64,000 nucleotides of DNA from Trinickia terrae (GCF_005144415.1 NZ_SWJE01000005.1:229828-293827), one strand, 5' to 3'; positions 29,220 through 39,255 are shown, numbered from the stretch's first letter. Made by a program: numbers and translations. Notes: generated by a model from the sequence alone, not told the origin.

Positions 29220-30846
29220 CTTGGTTGGATTCCTCTTCGTCATATTGGGTGGAGTCGACCATCGGAATATGGCTGTCCACGCTAATCAGGTGATGCTCTT
29301 GTCGGGCCAGCATGGCTGGTTGCGGGAACAGCTGGCTGGGCGCGTTGCCGGGGGCGAGCAGCGACAGAATTTCATGACGCTCGTCCGCCTCGAAGATTTG
29401 CTCGGCGCCGAACTTGTCGAGGCTTTCGAGCACGGCGTCGATGTTGCGGTTGCTGCCGAGCAGGTCTTCGAGCAGCGAACCCTCGCCGTGGCGTTCCAGC
29501 ATGTCCATGAACGGGTCGTTGGGCGGCGCGGCGATCGGCGCATTTTCGGTCGACACGTTCTTCAATTCATGCGAGGAGCCGCGAGTGCGATGCAAAAGCG
29601 TTTGCTTGTATTCCGCGGTGAGCGCAGCGAGCGGGTCCGCCTCTTCTTCGTCGTCGAGCATCAGCGGCATGCCGCTGCCATTCGATCCGTGACCGAGGAC
29701 CGGAAGCGACGCGTGCCCGCCCGATGGATGATCGTGATAGCGATCGTCGAGCATGGTCGGTCCCGCCAGCGCGATCAGATCGCTGAAGTCGGTAGGTTGC
29801 GCGAGCGGAATGATGGCGGTGGACGAGGCATCCTCCGATGCATTTGTCCCGGATGCCGCAGGGCTTGCGTGTTTGGGCGTGTGAGCGGATTCCGGCGGCG
29901 TATCGAATACGTCCGCCCAAGCTGCGTCGGCGTGGGATTGGGGGGCGGGCTGGTCGTCCGGGTCACGAGACTCGGCAGTCTGCTCGTTCGATGGATGGGC
30001 GAGCGCGGCGACTGTGCCGGCCACGTCGAGTTCGTCGGGTTCGTCGTTCGGGTATGAGGCCGGAGCCGCGAGCGCAGGCGATTGCTCCGGCCCCGCGGAG
30101 GCTTCCGAGCGCGCTGTCCACGTTGGCTCGATAGACGATTCGGATAGCCACACGAAGGACGAATCCGCTTCCGGAAGCGACTTGAACGTTGGTTCCGGCG
30201 CGGGTTCGGAAGACGGCTCCAGCGACCACGCCGACGCAGTCTTCAAAGACGGTTCCCGATCCGCATCGGGCGCGGCGTTCACAAGCAGGCTCTGCGACGG
30301 TTCGTGAGCGGGCTCGCGTGCCAATCCGGTGAGCGGATTCTCCACCGGCCATGCGAAGGAGGGCTCGATAAACGGCTCAAAGGCCGAATGCACGGCAGAG
30401 TTGACAGGAGTGTCGCCATGCGCGGTGGGCGAGGTGGTTGTCTCGCTTGCCGGCGCGACGGCGTTTTCGGCTGCCGCGTGGCCCAGATGCTCGGCATGTG
30501 CAGCAGCGACGATGCCCGGTTCGTCGTGGGACGCGGCCGGGCTCGCGTCGAGAGTCTCGATTTCTTCCGCGTGTACGCCGTGTTTTGCATCGAGATTGTC
30601 GATTGCAGGCGAGACTGCATCGGCGGACGGTTCAGACGCGAGCGACGCGCTGCCGCTTGCCGTGATGCCTGCGTCAGAAGTAGAAAAAATGGTATCCGAA
30701 ACATCAAAAGTGGAGATGCCGTCGCTGACCGGATTCCGTTCGGAGTCCGGCAGGAGCTGACCGTCGAAATGAACCGGCCCGACGAACATCTCGAGTCTGC
30801 TTGCTTCATTAGGGGCGATATCCCACCGCGCATAGTAGCCAGTCAT
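29203..30846 (-). CDS. TagK-like T6SS accessory protein with long disordered region
   Basis: 547 residues. The first 30 residues contain a short beta-like start (YYARWDIAPNEASRLEMFVG). Then about 350 residues are Ala, Ser, Pro, Glu and His rich with repeated EP and PSLE motifs, which predicts disorder. The C-terminal 130 residues are ordered: DPLAALTAEYKQTLL, DPFMDMLERHGEGSLLEDLL, DAVLESLDKFGAEQIFEADE and HEILSLLAP. This tail matches what I recall of the TagK domain of Burkholderia T6SS clusters. It heads the leftward arm. The exact function of TagK is not established. Confidence 0.65.
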   Translation of the reverse strand: MTGYYARWDIAPNEASRLEMFVGPVHFDGQLLPDSERNPVSDGISTFDVSDTIFSTSDAGITASGSASLASEPSADAVSPAIDNLDAKHGVHAEEIETLDASPAASHDEPGIVAAAHAEHLGHAAAENAVAPASETTTSPTAHGDTPVNSAVHSAFEPFIEPSFAWPVENPLTGLAREPAHEPSQSLLVNAAPDADREPSLKTASAWSLEPSSEPAPEPTFKSLPEADSSFVWLSESSIEPTWTARSEASAGPEQSPALAAPASYPNDEPDELDVAGTVAALAHPSNEQTAESRDPDDQPAPQSHADAAWADVFDTPPESAHTPKHASPAASGTNASEDASSTAIIPLAQPTDFSDLIALAGPTMLDDRYHDHPSGGHASLPVLGHGSNGSGMPLMLDDEEEADPLAALTAEYKQTLLHRTRGSSHELKNVSTENAPIAAPPNDPFMDMLERHGEGSLLEDLLGSNRNIDAVLESLDKFGAEQIFEADERHEILSLLAPGNAPSQLFPQPAMLARQEHHLISVDSHIPMVDSTQYDEEESNQDETQR

Positions 30847-31374
30847 GGTTCGACAACGCTCTTGAAGATTTTGAGAAAGGGGGTATGCCGGCGACGCTGC
30901 CTGCGGGAATGCGCGTGACGAAGCTAGCCAAGCAGGAAGTGCACGCGCCAGAGTACGTCTCGATGGGATGCTACTTCTCAGTGGGACGCGGAGATATCGG
31001 AATTGTCCTAAAGCTGGGGCAGTACCGCTGCGCTATCGTTATCGAGTTTTGTGGGGTTGGGAGATGAATCACGGGAATTACATCGCAATTCCGCACACGC
31101 TGGAGTCGACAAATTCCCAGCCATACGCATCACGAAAACCGGATTGAAGCGAGCTTGTTGAAATTGGCAAGCGAGCCACGTCCAGCTTTGATGGCGAAAG
31201 TTATCCAGTTGGCTGCGGAGTCTTCCCGGAAACGCAAGCTTCATTCAAATTGGTTGCCTTTTGAATTGGAGTTCATCTTATTTCTTTGCGTCTTTTCGCT
31301 TTCTTATAAATTGCTTGGCAATTCGTGCGATGAGTCGATGAGTCAAGCAAAATAAATTGTTTATCGAGCATCCT
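30847..31374. promoter_or_regulatory. Divergent intergenic region between tagK-like gene and tssH
   Basis: 528 bp, lower in GC than both flanks, with AT-rich patches near 31245-31320. Small open frames exist on both strands but none has a ribosome site and a recognisable product. It must carry the promoters of the leftward tss arm and of tssH. I could not find a convincing sigma-54 or sigma-70 pair by eye. Confidence 0.6.
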
Positions 31375-34050
31375 ATGACCATTTCACGCCAGGCCCTGTT
31401 CGGCAAGCTCGGAGCCACGCTCTTCAAGAGCATCGAGTCGGCCACGACATTCTCGAAACTGCGCGGCAACCCGTATGTCGAGCTCGTTCATTGGCTGCAC
31501 CAATTGATGCAGCTTCCCGACAGCGATCTGCATCGCATTGTCCGGCATTGCGGAATCGATCGCGCGGAGCTAGATCGAGACATGACCCGCGCGCTCGCCG
31601 CGTTGCCGGCCGGGGCCAGTTCCATCAGCGATTTCTCTCACCATATCGAGACGGCGATCGAGCGTGCCTGGGTGCTCGCGACGCTCACCTTCAACGACGG
31701 TTGCATTCGTAGCGCGTGGCTCGTTGCCGCACTCGTGGAAACGCCCGAGCTGCGCCGCGTGCTGCTGTCCATCTCGGTTGCGTTCGGAAAGATTCCGGTC
31801 GACGGCCTGCACGAGACACTGCCGGCATGGATCGGCGGTTCGCCCGAGGCCGAGGACGCGCCCTATGATCACAGCGACTTCGGATCGGCGATGCCGGGCG
31901 AGGCGTCCAATGCGATTGCCGCGCCGGTCAAGGGCGGCTCCGCGCTCGAGCAGTTCTGCGCGGACCTGACGGCGCGCGCACGCGCCGGAGAGATCGACCC
32001 GGTGGTCGGCCGCGAGCTCGAGATCCGGACGATGATCGACGTCCTGCTGCGCCGCCGCCAGAACAATCCGCTCCTGACCGGCGAGGCCGGCGTCGGCAAG
32101 ACCGCGGTGGTCGAGGGGCTGGCGCTCGCGATCGCGAGCGGCGACGTGCCGCCGAAGCTGGCCGACGTGCGGCTGCTGAGCCTCGACGTCGGCGGCCTGC
32201 TCGCTGGCGCAAGCATGAAGGGCGAGTTCGAGGCGCGCCTGAAGTCCGTGCTGGAAGCGGCTGCGAAGTCGCCGGTTCCCGTCATCCTGTTCGTCGATGA
32301 AATCCATACGCTGATCGGCGCGGGCGGCCAGGCCGGCACCGGCGACGCGGCCAACCTGCTCAAGCCGGCGTTGGCGCGCGGCACGATCCGCACCGTCGGT
32401 GCGACGACCTGGGCCGAGTACAAGCGCCATATCGAGAAAGATCCCGCGCTCACGCGCCGCTTCCAGGTTCTGCAAGTGGGCGAGCCGGAGGAGGCGGCCG
32501 CCATCGACATGGTCCGTGGTCTCACGAAGACTTTCTCGAAACACCATGGCGTCGTCGTGCTGGATGAGGCGATCCGCGCCGCGGTGACGCTCTCGCATCG
32601 CTACATCCCGTCGCGCCAGTTGCCGGACAAGGCGATCAGCCTGCTCGACACCGCATGTGCGCGCGTTGCGTTGTCTCAATTCGCGCCGCCGCGCGAGCTG
32701 CAGGATGTGCGGCAGCGTTTGCAGTCCGCCCGTGTCGAACTGGATCTGCTCGAGAAGGAGGCGCGCATCGGCCTCGACGCCGACAAGACGCTCGCGTCGG
32801 TTCGCGCCCGCATCGATGTGCTCGAGACCGAAGAGCACGCGATCGAAGCCCGCTGGCGTGCGCAGGCCGAAGCGGCACAGGCGCTTCTGAACGCTCGCGA
32901 GGCTGCTTGCGCCGAAGAGGAGGAGAACGGCGAAACCCCGGCGCAACCGTCCATCGACTCGCTGCGAGAGCTCGAGCGCGCACTCGCGGACCTGCAAGGC
33001 GACGCGCCGCTGGTGTTCCCGGAGGTGGGCGAAGCGATCGTCGCGGAAATCGTCTCTGACTGGACCGGCATTCCGGTCGGCCGGATGGTGACCGACGAAG
33101 TGCTCGCGGTCCGTTCGCTGCCGGCGACGCTGGAAGCGCGCGTGATCGGCCAGTCCGACGCGATCCAGCAGATTTGCGAGCGCGTGCAGACCGCGCGGGC
33201 CGGCCTGACGGATCCGAAGAAGCCGCTCGGCGTGTTCCTGCTGGCCGGTCCGTCGGGCGTCGGCAAGACCGAGACGGCGCTGGCGCTGGCCGAGGCGCTG
33301 TACGGCGGCGAGCAGAACCTGATCACGATCAACATGAGCGAGTATCAGGAGGCGCATACGGTGTCGGGTCTCAAGGGCGCGCCGCCGGGATACGTCGGTT
33401 ATGGCGAAGGCGGCGTGCTCACCGAAGCGGTGCGCCGGCGTCCGTATTCGGTGGTGCTGCTCGACGAGGTCGAGAAGGCGCACCGCGACGTCCACGAAAT
33501 GTTCTTCCAGGTCTTCGACAAGGGCTATATGGAAGACGGCGACGGCCGCTATATCGACTTCCGCAACACGACCATCCTGCTGACTAGCAACGTCGGCTCG
33601 GATCTGACCGCGAGCCTGTGCGCAGACGAAGAGCTGGCGCCGGATCTCGAGGGCCTGCGCACTGCGCTTACGCCCGAGTTGCTGAAGGCCTTTCCGGCGG
33701 CGTTCCTCGGACGCGTCTCGGTCGTGCCGTATCTGCCGCTCGCGCAGCAGTCGCTGGCGCGGATCGTGCGCCTGCATCTCGACCGCGTCGTCAAGCGCAT
33801 GGCGGAGCAGCAAGACGTCGAGCTTACGTACGACAGCCGCGCCGTCGACTACATCGTCGGCCGCTGCCTCGTGCAGGAGACGGGCGCACGCGTGCTGATC
33901 GGCTTCATCGAGCAGCACGTCCTGCCGCGGCTCGCGGCGCTGTGGCTCGATGCGATGTCGTCGAAGCTGTCGTTCAAGCGGGTGTCGATCGATGTCGCCG
34001 ACGAGTCGGCAGCGCCCGCGGCCGCGCTGGTGTTCCGCGCGGAGCAATAA
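31375..34050 (+). CDS. tssH: T6SS sheath-recycling ATPase TssH (ClpV)
   Basis: 891 residues from the ATG at 31375; an in-frame TTG at 31357 is less likely. It is a Clp/Hsp100 protein with two AAA+ domains: Walker A GEAGVGKTA near residue 237 with Walker B ILFVDEIHTL, and Walker A GPSGVGKTE near residue 625 with VVLLDEVEKAH. A coiled-coil middle region (about 440-560) lies between. The N-domain starts with the SRQALFGKLG stretch of ClpV rather than that of ClpB. It pulls apart contracted TssBC sheath. Its GC is higher than that of the tss genes to the left. Confidence 0.96.
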   Translation: MTISRQALFGKLGATLFKSIESATTFSKLRGNPYVELVHWLHQLMQLPDSDLHRIVRHCGIDRAELDRDMTRALAALPAGASSISDFSHHIETAIERAWVLATLTFNDGCIRSAWLVAALVETPELRRVLLSISVAFGKIPVDGLHETLPAWIGGSPEAEDAPYDHSDFGSAMPGEASNAIAAPVKGGSALEQFCADLTARARAGEIDPVVGRELEIRTMIDVLLRRRQNNPLLTGEAGVGKTAVVEGLALAIASGDVPPKLADVRLLSLDVGGLLAGASMKGEFEARLKSVLEAAAKSPVPVILFVDEIHTLIGAGGQAGTGDAANLLKPALARGTIRTVGATTWAEYKRHIEKDPALTRRFQVLQVGEPEEAAAIDMVRGLTKTFSKHHGVVVLDEAIRAAVTLSHRYIPSRQLPDKAISLLDTACARVALSQFAPPRELQDVRQRLQSARVELDLLEKEARIGLDADKTLASVRARIDVLETEEHAIEARWRAQAEAAQALLNAREAACAEEEENGETPAQPSIDSLRELERALADLQGDAPLVFPEVGEAIVAEIVSDWTGIPVGRMVTDEVLAVRSLPATLEARVIGQSDAIQQICERVQTARAGLTDPKKPLGVFLLAGPSGVGKTETALALAEALYGGEQNLITINMSEYQEAHTVSGLKGAPPGYVGYGEGGVLTEAVRRRPYSVVLLDEVEKAHRDVHEMFFQVFDKGYMEDGDGRYIDFRNTTILLTSNVGSDLTASLCADEELAPDLEGLRTALTPELLKAFPAAFLGRVSVVPYLPLAQQSLARIVRLHLDRVVKRMAEQQDVELTYDSRAVDYIVGRCLVQETGARVLIGFIEQHVLPRLAALWLDAMSSKLSFKRVSIDVADESAAPAAALVFRAEQ

Positions 34051-34365
34051 GCGATACGCGGCCGGAGCCGTGCCCGATGAGGGGCGCCGCGCCGGCCGCG
34101 CGCTGGAAATCACTACGCCGGAGGGATCGATCGTTGTGGCAAACGATCGCACTGGGGAGGCTTTCCGTCATTCAGCCGTCAGATGCATATTGCGCAACAC
34201 GCGGTAACCGCCGCGCGTGGTGCAGTTCCGGTCGAGCGTTGGACCATGCCGGTTGCGAAGGTCCGGTCCGACAGAACGAGTCTTTGTGCTTGACCCGCAT
34301 CGAATCCAGCTGAGCGGATATCGGTGCGGAGCGCTGCGGCCGGCGCGCAAAGGTTGGAGTGCAAA
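34051..34365. other. Intergenic stretch between tssH and response regulator
   Basis: 315 bp. I see no gene with a credible start here. A GGAG site at 34355-34358 serves the next gene. No clear terminator follows tssH. Confidence 0.5.
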
Positions 34366-35088
34366 TTGAACGAACGACAGACGCCGATACGCGTCGCCAT
34401 TCTGGACGACCATGCCGTCGTCAGGCATGGCATCAAGGCTCATCTTGCCGAGCAGCACGATATTGCGGTGGTCGCCAGCTTCGCGCATTCGCGCGAGCTT
34501 CTTCAATGGCTGAAAAAGAATCCGGTCGACGTGCTCGTGCTCGATTACTCGCTCGGCCCGGACGAAATCGATGGCCTGAACCTCATCCAGATGATCCGGT
34601 CGCGTTTTGCGGATTGCCGGATTCTCGTTTCCTCGGCCTTCAATGCGCCGATGACCGTCGCCCTGACGGCTCGCGCCGGCGCGCGCGGCTTTTTCGGCAA
34701 GGACGAGAGCCTGCGCGATCTGGTCCGCGCGATTCGCAAGGTGCACGCGGGCGGGACCTACTTCAATTGCCCATTGGGGGCGGACGTGGCCCTAGCTGCC
34801 CCGATGCCGGCGAGCCGGCCTGGAGCGTCGTCGAGCGCACGCACGGAGCACGGCGATTCGAGCGCCGAGCTGAGCCGCGCGCCGCCGCGCGCCAAGCTCC
34901 CGCTGAGCCCGCGCGAATACGAGGTGCTGCGCTGCTGCCTCGCTGGCATGACGATCTCGGACATCGCGAGCAAGTTCTCGCGCAGCCCGAAGACGATCAG
35001 CGCGCAAAAGCACGCGGCGTTTCGCAAGCTCGGCATTCGTTCGGACTACGAGCTCTATGGCGTGTCGGAAGCGCTCAAGGCGACCTGA
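34366..35088 (+). CDS. NarL/LuxR-type two-component response regulator
   Basis: 240 residues from TTG at 34366, which has GGAG 7 bases upstream; a GTG at 34324 in frame is an alternative. A receiver domain is present (residues 6-125: AILDDHAVVRHG, phospho-acceptor Asp in VLVLDYSLGPDEIDG, the LVSSA and GFFGKDE switch region). A short Ala/Ser/Arg-rich linker follows, then a LuxR helix-turn-helix (LSPREYEVLRCCLAGMTISD, SPKTISAQKHAAFRKLGI). This is the RcsB/BvgA type. No sensor kinase lies nearby. Its place right after tssH suggests control of this T6SS, which is inference. Confidence 0.88.
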   Translation: MNERQTPIRVAILDDHAVVRHGIKAHLAEQHDIAVVASFAHSRELLQWLKKNPVDVLVLDYSLGPDEIDGLNLIQMIRSRFADCRILVSSAFNAPMTVALTARAGARGFFGKDESLRDLVRAIRKVHAGGTYFNCPLGADVALAAPMPASRPGASSSARTEHGDSSAELSRAPPRAKLPLSPREYEVLRCCLAGMTISDIASKFSRSPKTISAQKHAAFRKLGIRSDYELYGVSEALKAT

Positions 35089-35093
35089 CAAAA

Positions 35094-35115
35094 AAGCCGC
35101 CCAAGCTGGCGGCTT
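35094..35115 (-). terminator. Hairpin with T-run on the minus strand
   Basis: Perfect 8-bp stem AAGCCGCC / GGCGGCTT. On the plus strand it is preceded by six A and not followed by T. On the minus strand it is followed by T residues, so it reads as a terminator for leftward transcription. It may also protect the 3' end of the regulator mRNA. Confidence 0.55.
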
Positions 35116-35428
35116 GAGCGGCAACGGAGAATTGCAACACTAGCTGCATGGCTTGAAAAGACATGCAGGCATCGAGTGTAGACAGTTCAAGCATCCATAA
35201 GAATGAGATAACGCCTAAAAATCGCCTTTCTCCCCGTTTTTGATTTCGAGATGTTTTAGGCCTTCATCGGTCGATGGCTTCGATATCTCTGCTGAATTTA
35301 TCAAACAACAAACAAGCGTTGCCGAAAAATGACGGACCCGATCGTTTTGTTCTGACCATTATTCGCCGAGCCTTATGCTCAATATCCGGCATATCAAGAG
35401 CGGGTAACCCGTGCCGTAAACGCAAGCT
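35116..35428. other. AT-richer intergenic stretch
   Basis: 313 bp of clearly lower GC than the genes to the right. Small frames are present but none has family likeness. It borders a chemoreceptor remnant and may mark a deletion joint. Confidence 0.45.
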
Positions 35429-35762
35429 GAGCTGATCGAGAGCTCGACGGCTCGCGTCGGCGGCGGCGCGGCGCTCGCCGAGCGCGCTGGGGAAACGATG
35501 GCCGAGGTCACGCAGGCGGCGCGTGACCGGCATCATGAGCGAGATCTCGGCGGCCTCGGCCGAGCAGAGTACGGGCATCGACCAGGTGAGCCGCGCGGTC
35601 GCGCAGATGGATCAGGCGACGCAGCAGAACGCGGCGCTCGTCGAGCAGGCGGCTGCGGCGGGATCGATGGCCGACCAGGCGCGGCGGCTCAAGGCGGCAG
35701 TCGCCGTGTTCGATCTCGGCGGGCGGGACCGGCGCGCCGCGGAGGCGCTCGGGGCGGGGTAA
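35429..35762 (+). pseudogene. Remnant of methyl-accepting chemotaxis protein
   Basis: The sequence encodes the conserved end of an MCP signalling domain: the LIESS and [14 protein letters not shown] stretch in one frame up to about 35518, then the [18 protein letters not shown] and [14 protein letters not shown] blocks in another. The frame change at about 35515-35525 (a short indel) and the missing front (no ligand domain, membrane spans or HAMP) show it is dead. The upstream break lies at the AT-rich stretch before 35429. Confidence 0.85.
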
Positions 35763-35863
35763 TTCTGATTCGCTTGTCAGCGCAGGTGGCGCTCCTTAAA
35801 CTCGCGCGTGATTCCAATACCCGCGCCGCATCAAGCGCCTAGAGCAAGAGGAGAACCCCCGCA

Positions 35864-37171
35864 ATGGCCGATTCCTATTTCCCGCGCTGGAACAAGCAGC
35901 CGCGCGCCGTCGAAGGCCGGGTCGTCAATACCGACGAGCGCCTGCCCGGGCCGCAGATGCTCGCGATGGGCGTGCAGCACGTCGTCGCGATGTTCGGCTC
36001 GACCGTGCTCGCGCCGCTCCTGATGGGCTTCGATCCGAACCTCTGCATCTTCATGTCGGGGATCGGGACGCTGCTCTTCTTCGTGCTGGTCGGCGGCCGC
36101 GTGCCCAGCTATCTCGGCTCGAGCTTCTCGTTCATCGGGCTCGTCATCGCGGTGACCGCCTACGCCGGACACGGCCCGAACCCGAACATTCCCGCCGCGC
36201 TCGGCGGCATCATCGCCTGCGGCGTGGTGTACGCGATCATCGGGCTCATCGTGTCGGCGGTCGGCACGAAGTGGATCGAGGCGCTGATGCCGCCCGCCGT
36301 GACCGGCTCGATCGTCGCCGTGATCGGCCTGAATCTCGCGCCGATCGCGGTCAAGGGCGTGAGCGGGTCGACCTTCGATTCGTGGATGGCGCTCGTGACG
36401 GTGCTGTGCGTCGGCGGCGTCGCGGTGTTCGCGCGCGGCATGCTGCAGCGGCTCCTGATCCTGGTCGGTCTGTTGATCGCCTATGTGATCTACGCGATCG
36501 TCACGAACGGGATGGGGCTCGGCAAGCCGGTCGACTTCTCGATCGTCGCCAATGCCGCGTGGTTCGGGATGCCGCATTTCATGGCCCCGGTGTTCGACCC
36601 GCATGCAATGGCGCTCCTCGCGCCGATCGCGGTGATCCTCGTCGCCGAGAATCTCGGGCATATCAAGGCGGTGAGCGCGATGACGGGGCAGAACCTCGAT
36701 CCGTACATCGGCCGGGCCTTCATCGGCGACGGGCTCGCGACCGTCGTCTCGGGCTTCGCCGGCGGCACCGGCGTGACGACCTATGCCGAGAACATCGGCG
36801 TGATGGCCGTCACCAAGATCTACTCGACGCTGGTGTTCGTCGTGGCGGCGGCGATCGCGATCCTGCTCGGGTTCTCGCCGAAGTTCGGCGCGGTGATCCA
36901 GACGATTCCGGGGCCGGTGCTCGGGGGCGTGTCGATCGTCGTGTTCGGGCTGATCGCCGTGACCGGCGCGCGGATCTGGGTGGTCAACAAGGTCGATTTC
37001 TCGGACAACCGCAATCTGATCGTCGCGGCGGTGACGCTCGTGGTCGGCGCGGGTGACTTCTCGCTGAAGCTCGGCGGCTTCGCGCTCGGCGGGATCGGGA
37101 CAGCCACCTTCGGCGCGATCATCCTCTACGCGATTCTCCGGCGCGAAGCGGTGCGCGGGCCGGTGGTGTAG
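35864..37171 (+). CDS. rutG: Pyrimidine permease RutG (NCS2 family)
   Basis: 435 residues, with many hydrophobic spans over the whole length, as expected for the 14-span NCS2 fold. Signatures: DERLPGPQMLAMGVQHVVAM near the start, GGRVPSYLGSSFSFIG, ILVAENLGHIKAV and GGTGVTTYAENIGVMAVTK. The match to RutG is closer than to UraA in the regions I can recall. It moves uracil or related bases into the cell with cations. No rut catabolic genes are next to it. An AGGAG site lies 8-10 bp before the ATG. Confidence 0.88.
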   Translation: MADSYFPRWNKQPRAVEGRVVNTDERLPGPQMLAMGVQHVVAMFGSTVLAPLLMGFDPNLCIFMSGIGTLLFFVLVGGRVPSYLGSSFSFIGLVIAVTAYAGHGPNPNIPAALGGIIACGVVYAIIGLIVSAVGTKWIEALMPPAVTGSIVAVIGLNLAPIAVKGVSGSTFDSWMALVTVLCVGGVAVFARGMLQRLLILVGLLIAYVIYAIVTNGMGLGKPVDFSIVANAAWFGMPHFMAPVFDPHAMALLAPIAVILVAENLGHIKAVSAMTGQNLDPYIGRAFIGDGLATVVSGFAGGTGVTTYAENIGVMAVTKIYSTLVFVVAAAIAILLGFSPKFGAVIQTIPGPVLGGVSIVVFGLIAVTGARIWVVNKVDFSDNRNLIVAAVTLVVGAGDFSLKLGGFALGGIGTATFGAIILYAILRREAVRGPVV

Positions 37172-37256
37172 CGGGCACGGCGGTTATCGGTTCGGCAGGC
37201 CCTGCGGCGCGGGGCGCGCACTCGCATGCGGAGGCGGATACGAATGCCGCCCCGCC

Positions 37257-38930
37257 TTACATCGACGGCGCGTTCTTCCCCCGCGTCACTACCGCCGTCT
37301 CCGACAAGTCCACTTCCCGCATCAGCTTGTTCAGCGTCTCGTCGTTGATCGCCCCCTTCGCGACGAGCCGCATCAGCGCCGCGCGCTCGGCGCGCATCGC
37401 GGCGATCCGCATCTTCTGCTCCAGCCCCTCCATGCGTCGCGCCACATCGCTCGGCGTCTCGCCATCGCTGCCGAGCGCCGTGAGGCGCCGCCGGTAGTTG
37501 TCCATCACGCGCGCGGTCACGTCCGCGAACGAGGCCGCCGCCGATTCGTCGAGATCGGCGGCGAGCCTGTCGTGCGCCTCCTCGAGCGCGCGGATCGCCG
37601 CCTGGGCGGCGAGGATGCGCGCGTTGCGCTCCTCGGCGGCATGCGGGTCGCGTCCGCCGCGCATGCCGCGCAGCAGAAGCGGCAGCCCGACGACCGCGAT
37701 CACGAGCGAGCCGAGGATCACGCCCGAGGCGATGAAGATCGCCGTGTCGCGCCCCGGCAGCGGCGTGCCGTTCGGCAGCACCTCCGGCAGCGACAGCACG
37801 CCCGCCAGCGTGATCGCGCCGCGCACGCCGCCGATCGTCGTCACGGCTGCCGTGCGCAGCCCCGGCACCGCGTTCGCGACGCCCTGCTTGGCGGCGCTGC
37901 GGCTCGCGAACCAGCGCAGCAGCCAGACCCAGGCGAAGCGCATCGCGTAGAGCAAGACGAGCGTCGCCGCGACATAGCCGATCAGCCTGAGGACGAGCGC
38001 GTCGCTTTCGCGATGCGCGCTCAGGAGCGCGCTGCCGATGATGTGCGGCAGCTGCAGCCCGAGCAGGATGAACACCATCCCGTTGAAGACGAATTCGATC
38101 ATCGTCCAGGTGCTGGCGCCGCGCACGCGCGAGGACACGGTATTCATGCGCTTCGAGGTCACGAACGGCATCGTCATGCCCGCGGCCACGGCGGCGAGCA
38201 CGCCCGATACGCCGAAATGCTCGGCGAACAGGTAGGACGCGAACGGGATCAGGAGCGTCAGCACGATGTTGGGGGCGGGGTCGTTGTCTTCGACGAGGGA
38301 CGGCAGGCGCGCCGAGACGAACGAGAAGACGCCGCTCACGGCGACGCCGGTCGCGAGGCCGCCCGCGGCGATGACGACGAAGCTCAGCGACGCCTCGCGC
38401 AGCGAGAACACGCCGGTGAGCGCGGCTGCGATCGCGAACTTCAGCGCGACGAGGCCGGAGGCGTCGTTCATCAGCGCCTCGCCTTCGAGAATATGCATCA
38501 GGTTCGACGGAATCCGGTTCTTGCCGGCGATGCCCGAGAGCGCGACGGCGTCGGTCGGCGAGAGGACCGCCGCCAGCGCGAAGGCGACCGGCAGCGGCAG
38601 GCCCGGGATCAGCAGGTGCGCGCAGTAGCCGACGATCAGCACGGTCGCGAAGACGAGCCCGAACGCGAGCATCAGGATCGCGCGCCGCTGCATGACGAAC
38701 TCGCGCTTCGGGATCCGCCAGCCGTCCGCGAACAGGAGCGGCGGAATGAAGAGCAGCATGAAGATTTCGGGATCGAAGGTGACGTGCAGGCCGAACCTGG
38801 GCCAGGCGAGCACGGCGCCGAGCGCGATTTGCGTCAGGGGCAAGGGGAGCGGGACCGGCAGCACGCGCGGCAGGATGCCGGAAACGGCGACGGCGAGCAG
38901 CAGGATCAGGACGGTGAAGACGATTTCCAT
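37257..38930 (-). CDS. CPA1-family Na+/H+ antiporter
   Basis: 557 residues from the ATG at 38930. The open frame runs 61 codons further upstream, but that part has no protein character. About 12 hydrophobic spans fill residues 1-410. The ion-binding ALSPTDAVALSG and EGEALMNDASGLVALK motifs and the GGVRGAITLAGVLSLP motif are intact. The C-terminal 140 residues are a charged, helical cytoplasmic tail. It exchanges protons for Na+ (or K+) across the inner membrane. The gene is single and faces the EAL gene divergently. Confidence 0.93.
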   Translation of the reverse strand: MEIVFTVLILLLAVAVSGILPRVLPVPLPLPLTQIALGAVLAWPRFGLHVTFDPEIFMLLFIPPLLFADGWRIPKREFVMQRRAILMLAFGLVFATVLIVGYCAHLLIPGLPLPVAFALAAVLSPTDAVALSGIAGKNRIPSNLMHILEGEALMNDASGLVALKFAIAAALTGVFSLREASLSFVVIAAGGLATGVAVSGVFSFVSARLPSLVEDNDPAPNIVLTLLIPFASYLFAEHFGVSGVLAAVAAGMTMPFVTSKRMNTVSSRVRGASTWTMIEFVFNGMVFILLGLQLPHIIGSALLSAHRESDALVLRLIGYVAATLVLLYAMRFAWVWLLRWFASRSAAKQGVANAVPGLRTAAVTTIGGVRGAITLAGVLSLPEVLPNGTPLPGRDTAIFIASGVILGSLVIAVVGLPLLLRGMRGGRDPHAAEERNARILAAQAAIRALEEAHDRLAADLDESAAASFADVTARVMDNYRRRLTALGSDGETPSDVARRMEGLEQKMRIAAMRAERAALMRLVAKGAINDETLNKLMREVDLSETAVVTRGKNAPSM

Positions 38931-39255
38931 CGGCGCGGCGAACGGGCGAAGACGAACACCGGCGCAGTGTAGCGCGGGGCTGTGAGAGGCCGTCTCGAAT
39001 GACGCAGCCGGCGGTGCACTGCGATGGCGCGGCGGCGCGGGCGTTGCGCACCGCTTTGGTGCCGCCGGGCCGGTGCGTACCGCCTTCGACCTTGCATCTG
39101 ATGCAAGCCGCATGAGCCGCTGCCGCGAAGGCGTGCGCCGCAGCGCGCATGGACCTTGCTTTCACCCGTCCGGTGACTACATTGTGAAGAATCAGAGGCC
39201 GTCCGATGACGACACCCGTCTTTCGTTTTTGCTTGACCAACGCGCCGAGGCCGAC
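38931..39255. promoter_or_regulatory. Divergent region between antiporter and EAL genes
   Basis: 325 bp. It should hold both promoters. The EAL frame is open through much of it, so part may be coding if that gene starts earlier (for example GTG at 39184). Confidence 0.45.

Noticed and set aside
31310-31345. Sigma-54 promoter before tssH
   Set aside because: A TTGGCA and a TGC element are present, but the GG-to-GC spacing is 8 instead of 10.
31155-31355. Small plus-strand frame before tssH
   Set aside because: No ribosome site, no recognisable product, and it ends in the promoter region of tssH.
35264-35578. Minus-strand frame of 104 codons
   Set aside because: Overlaps the chemoreceptor remnant in antisense and matches no family I know.
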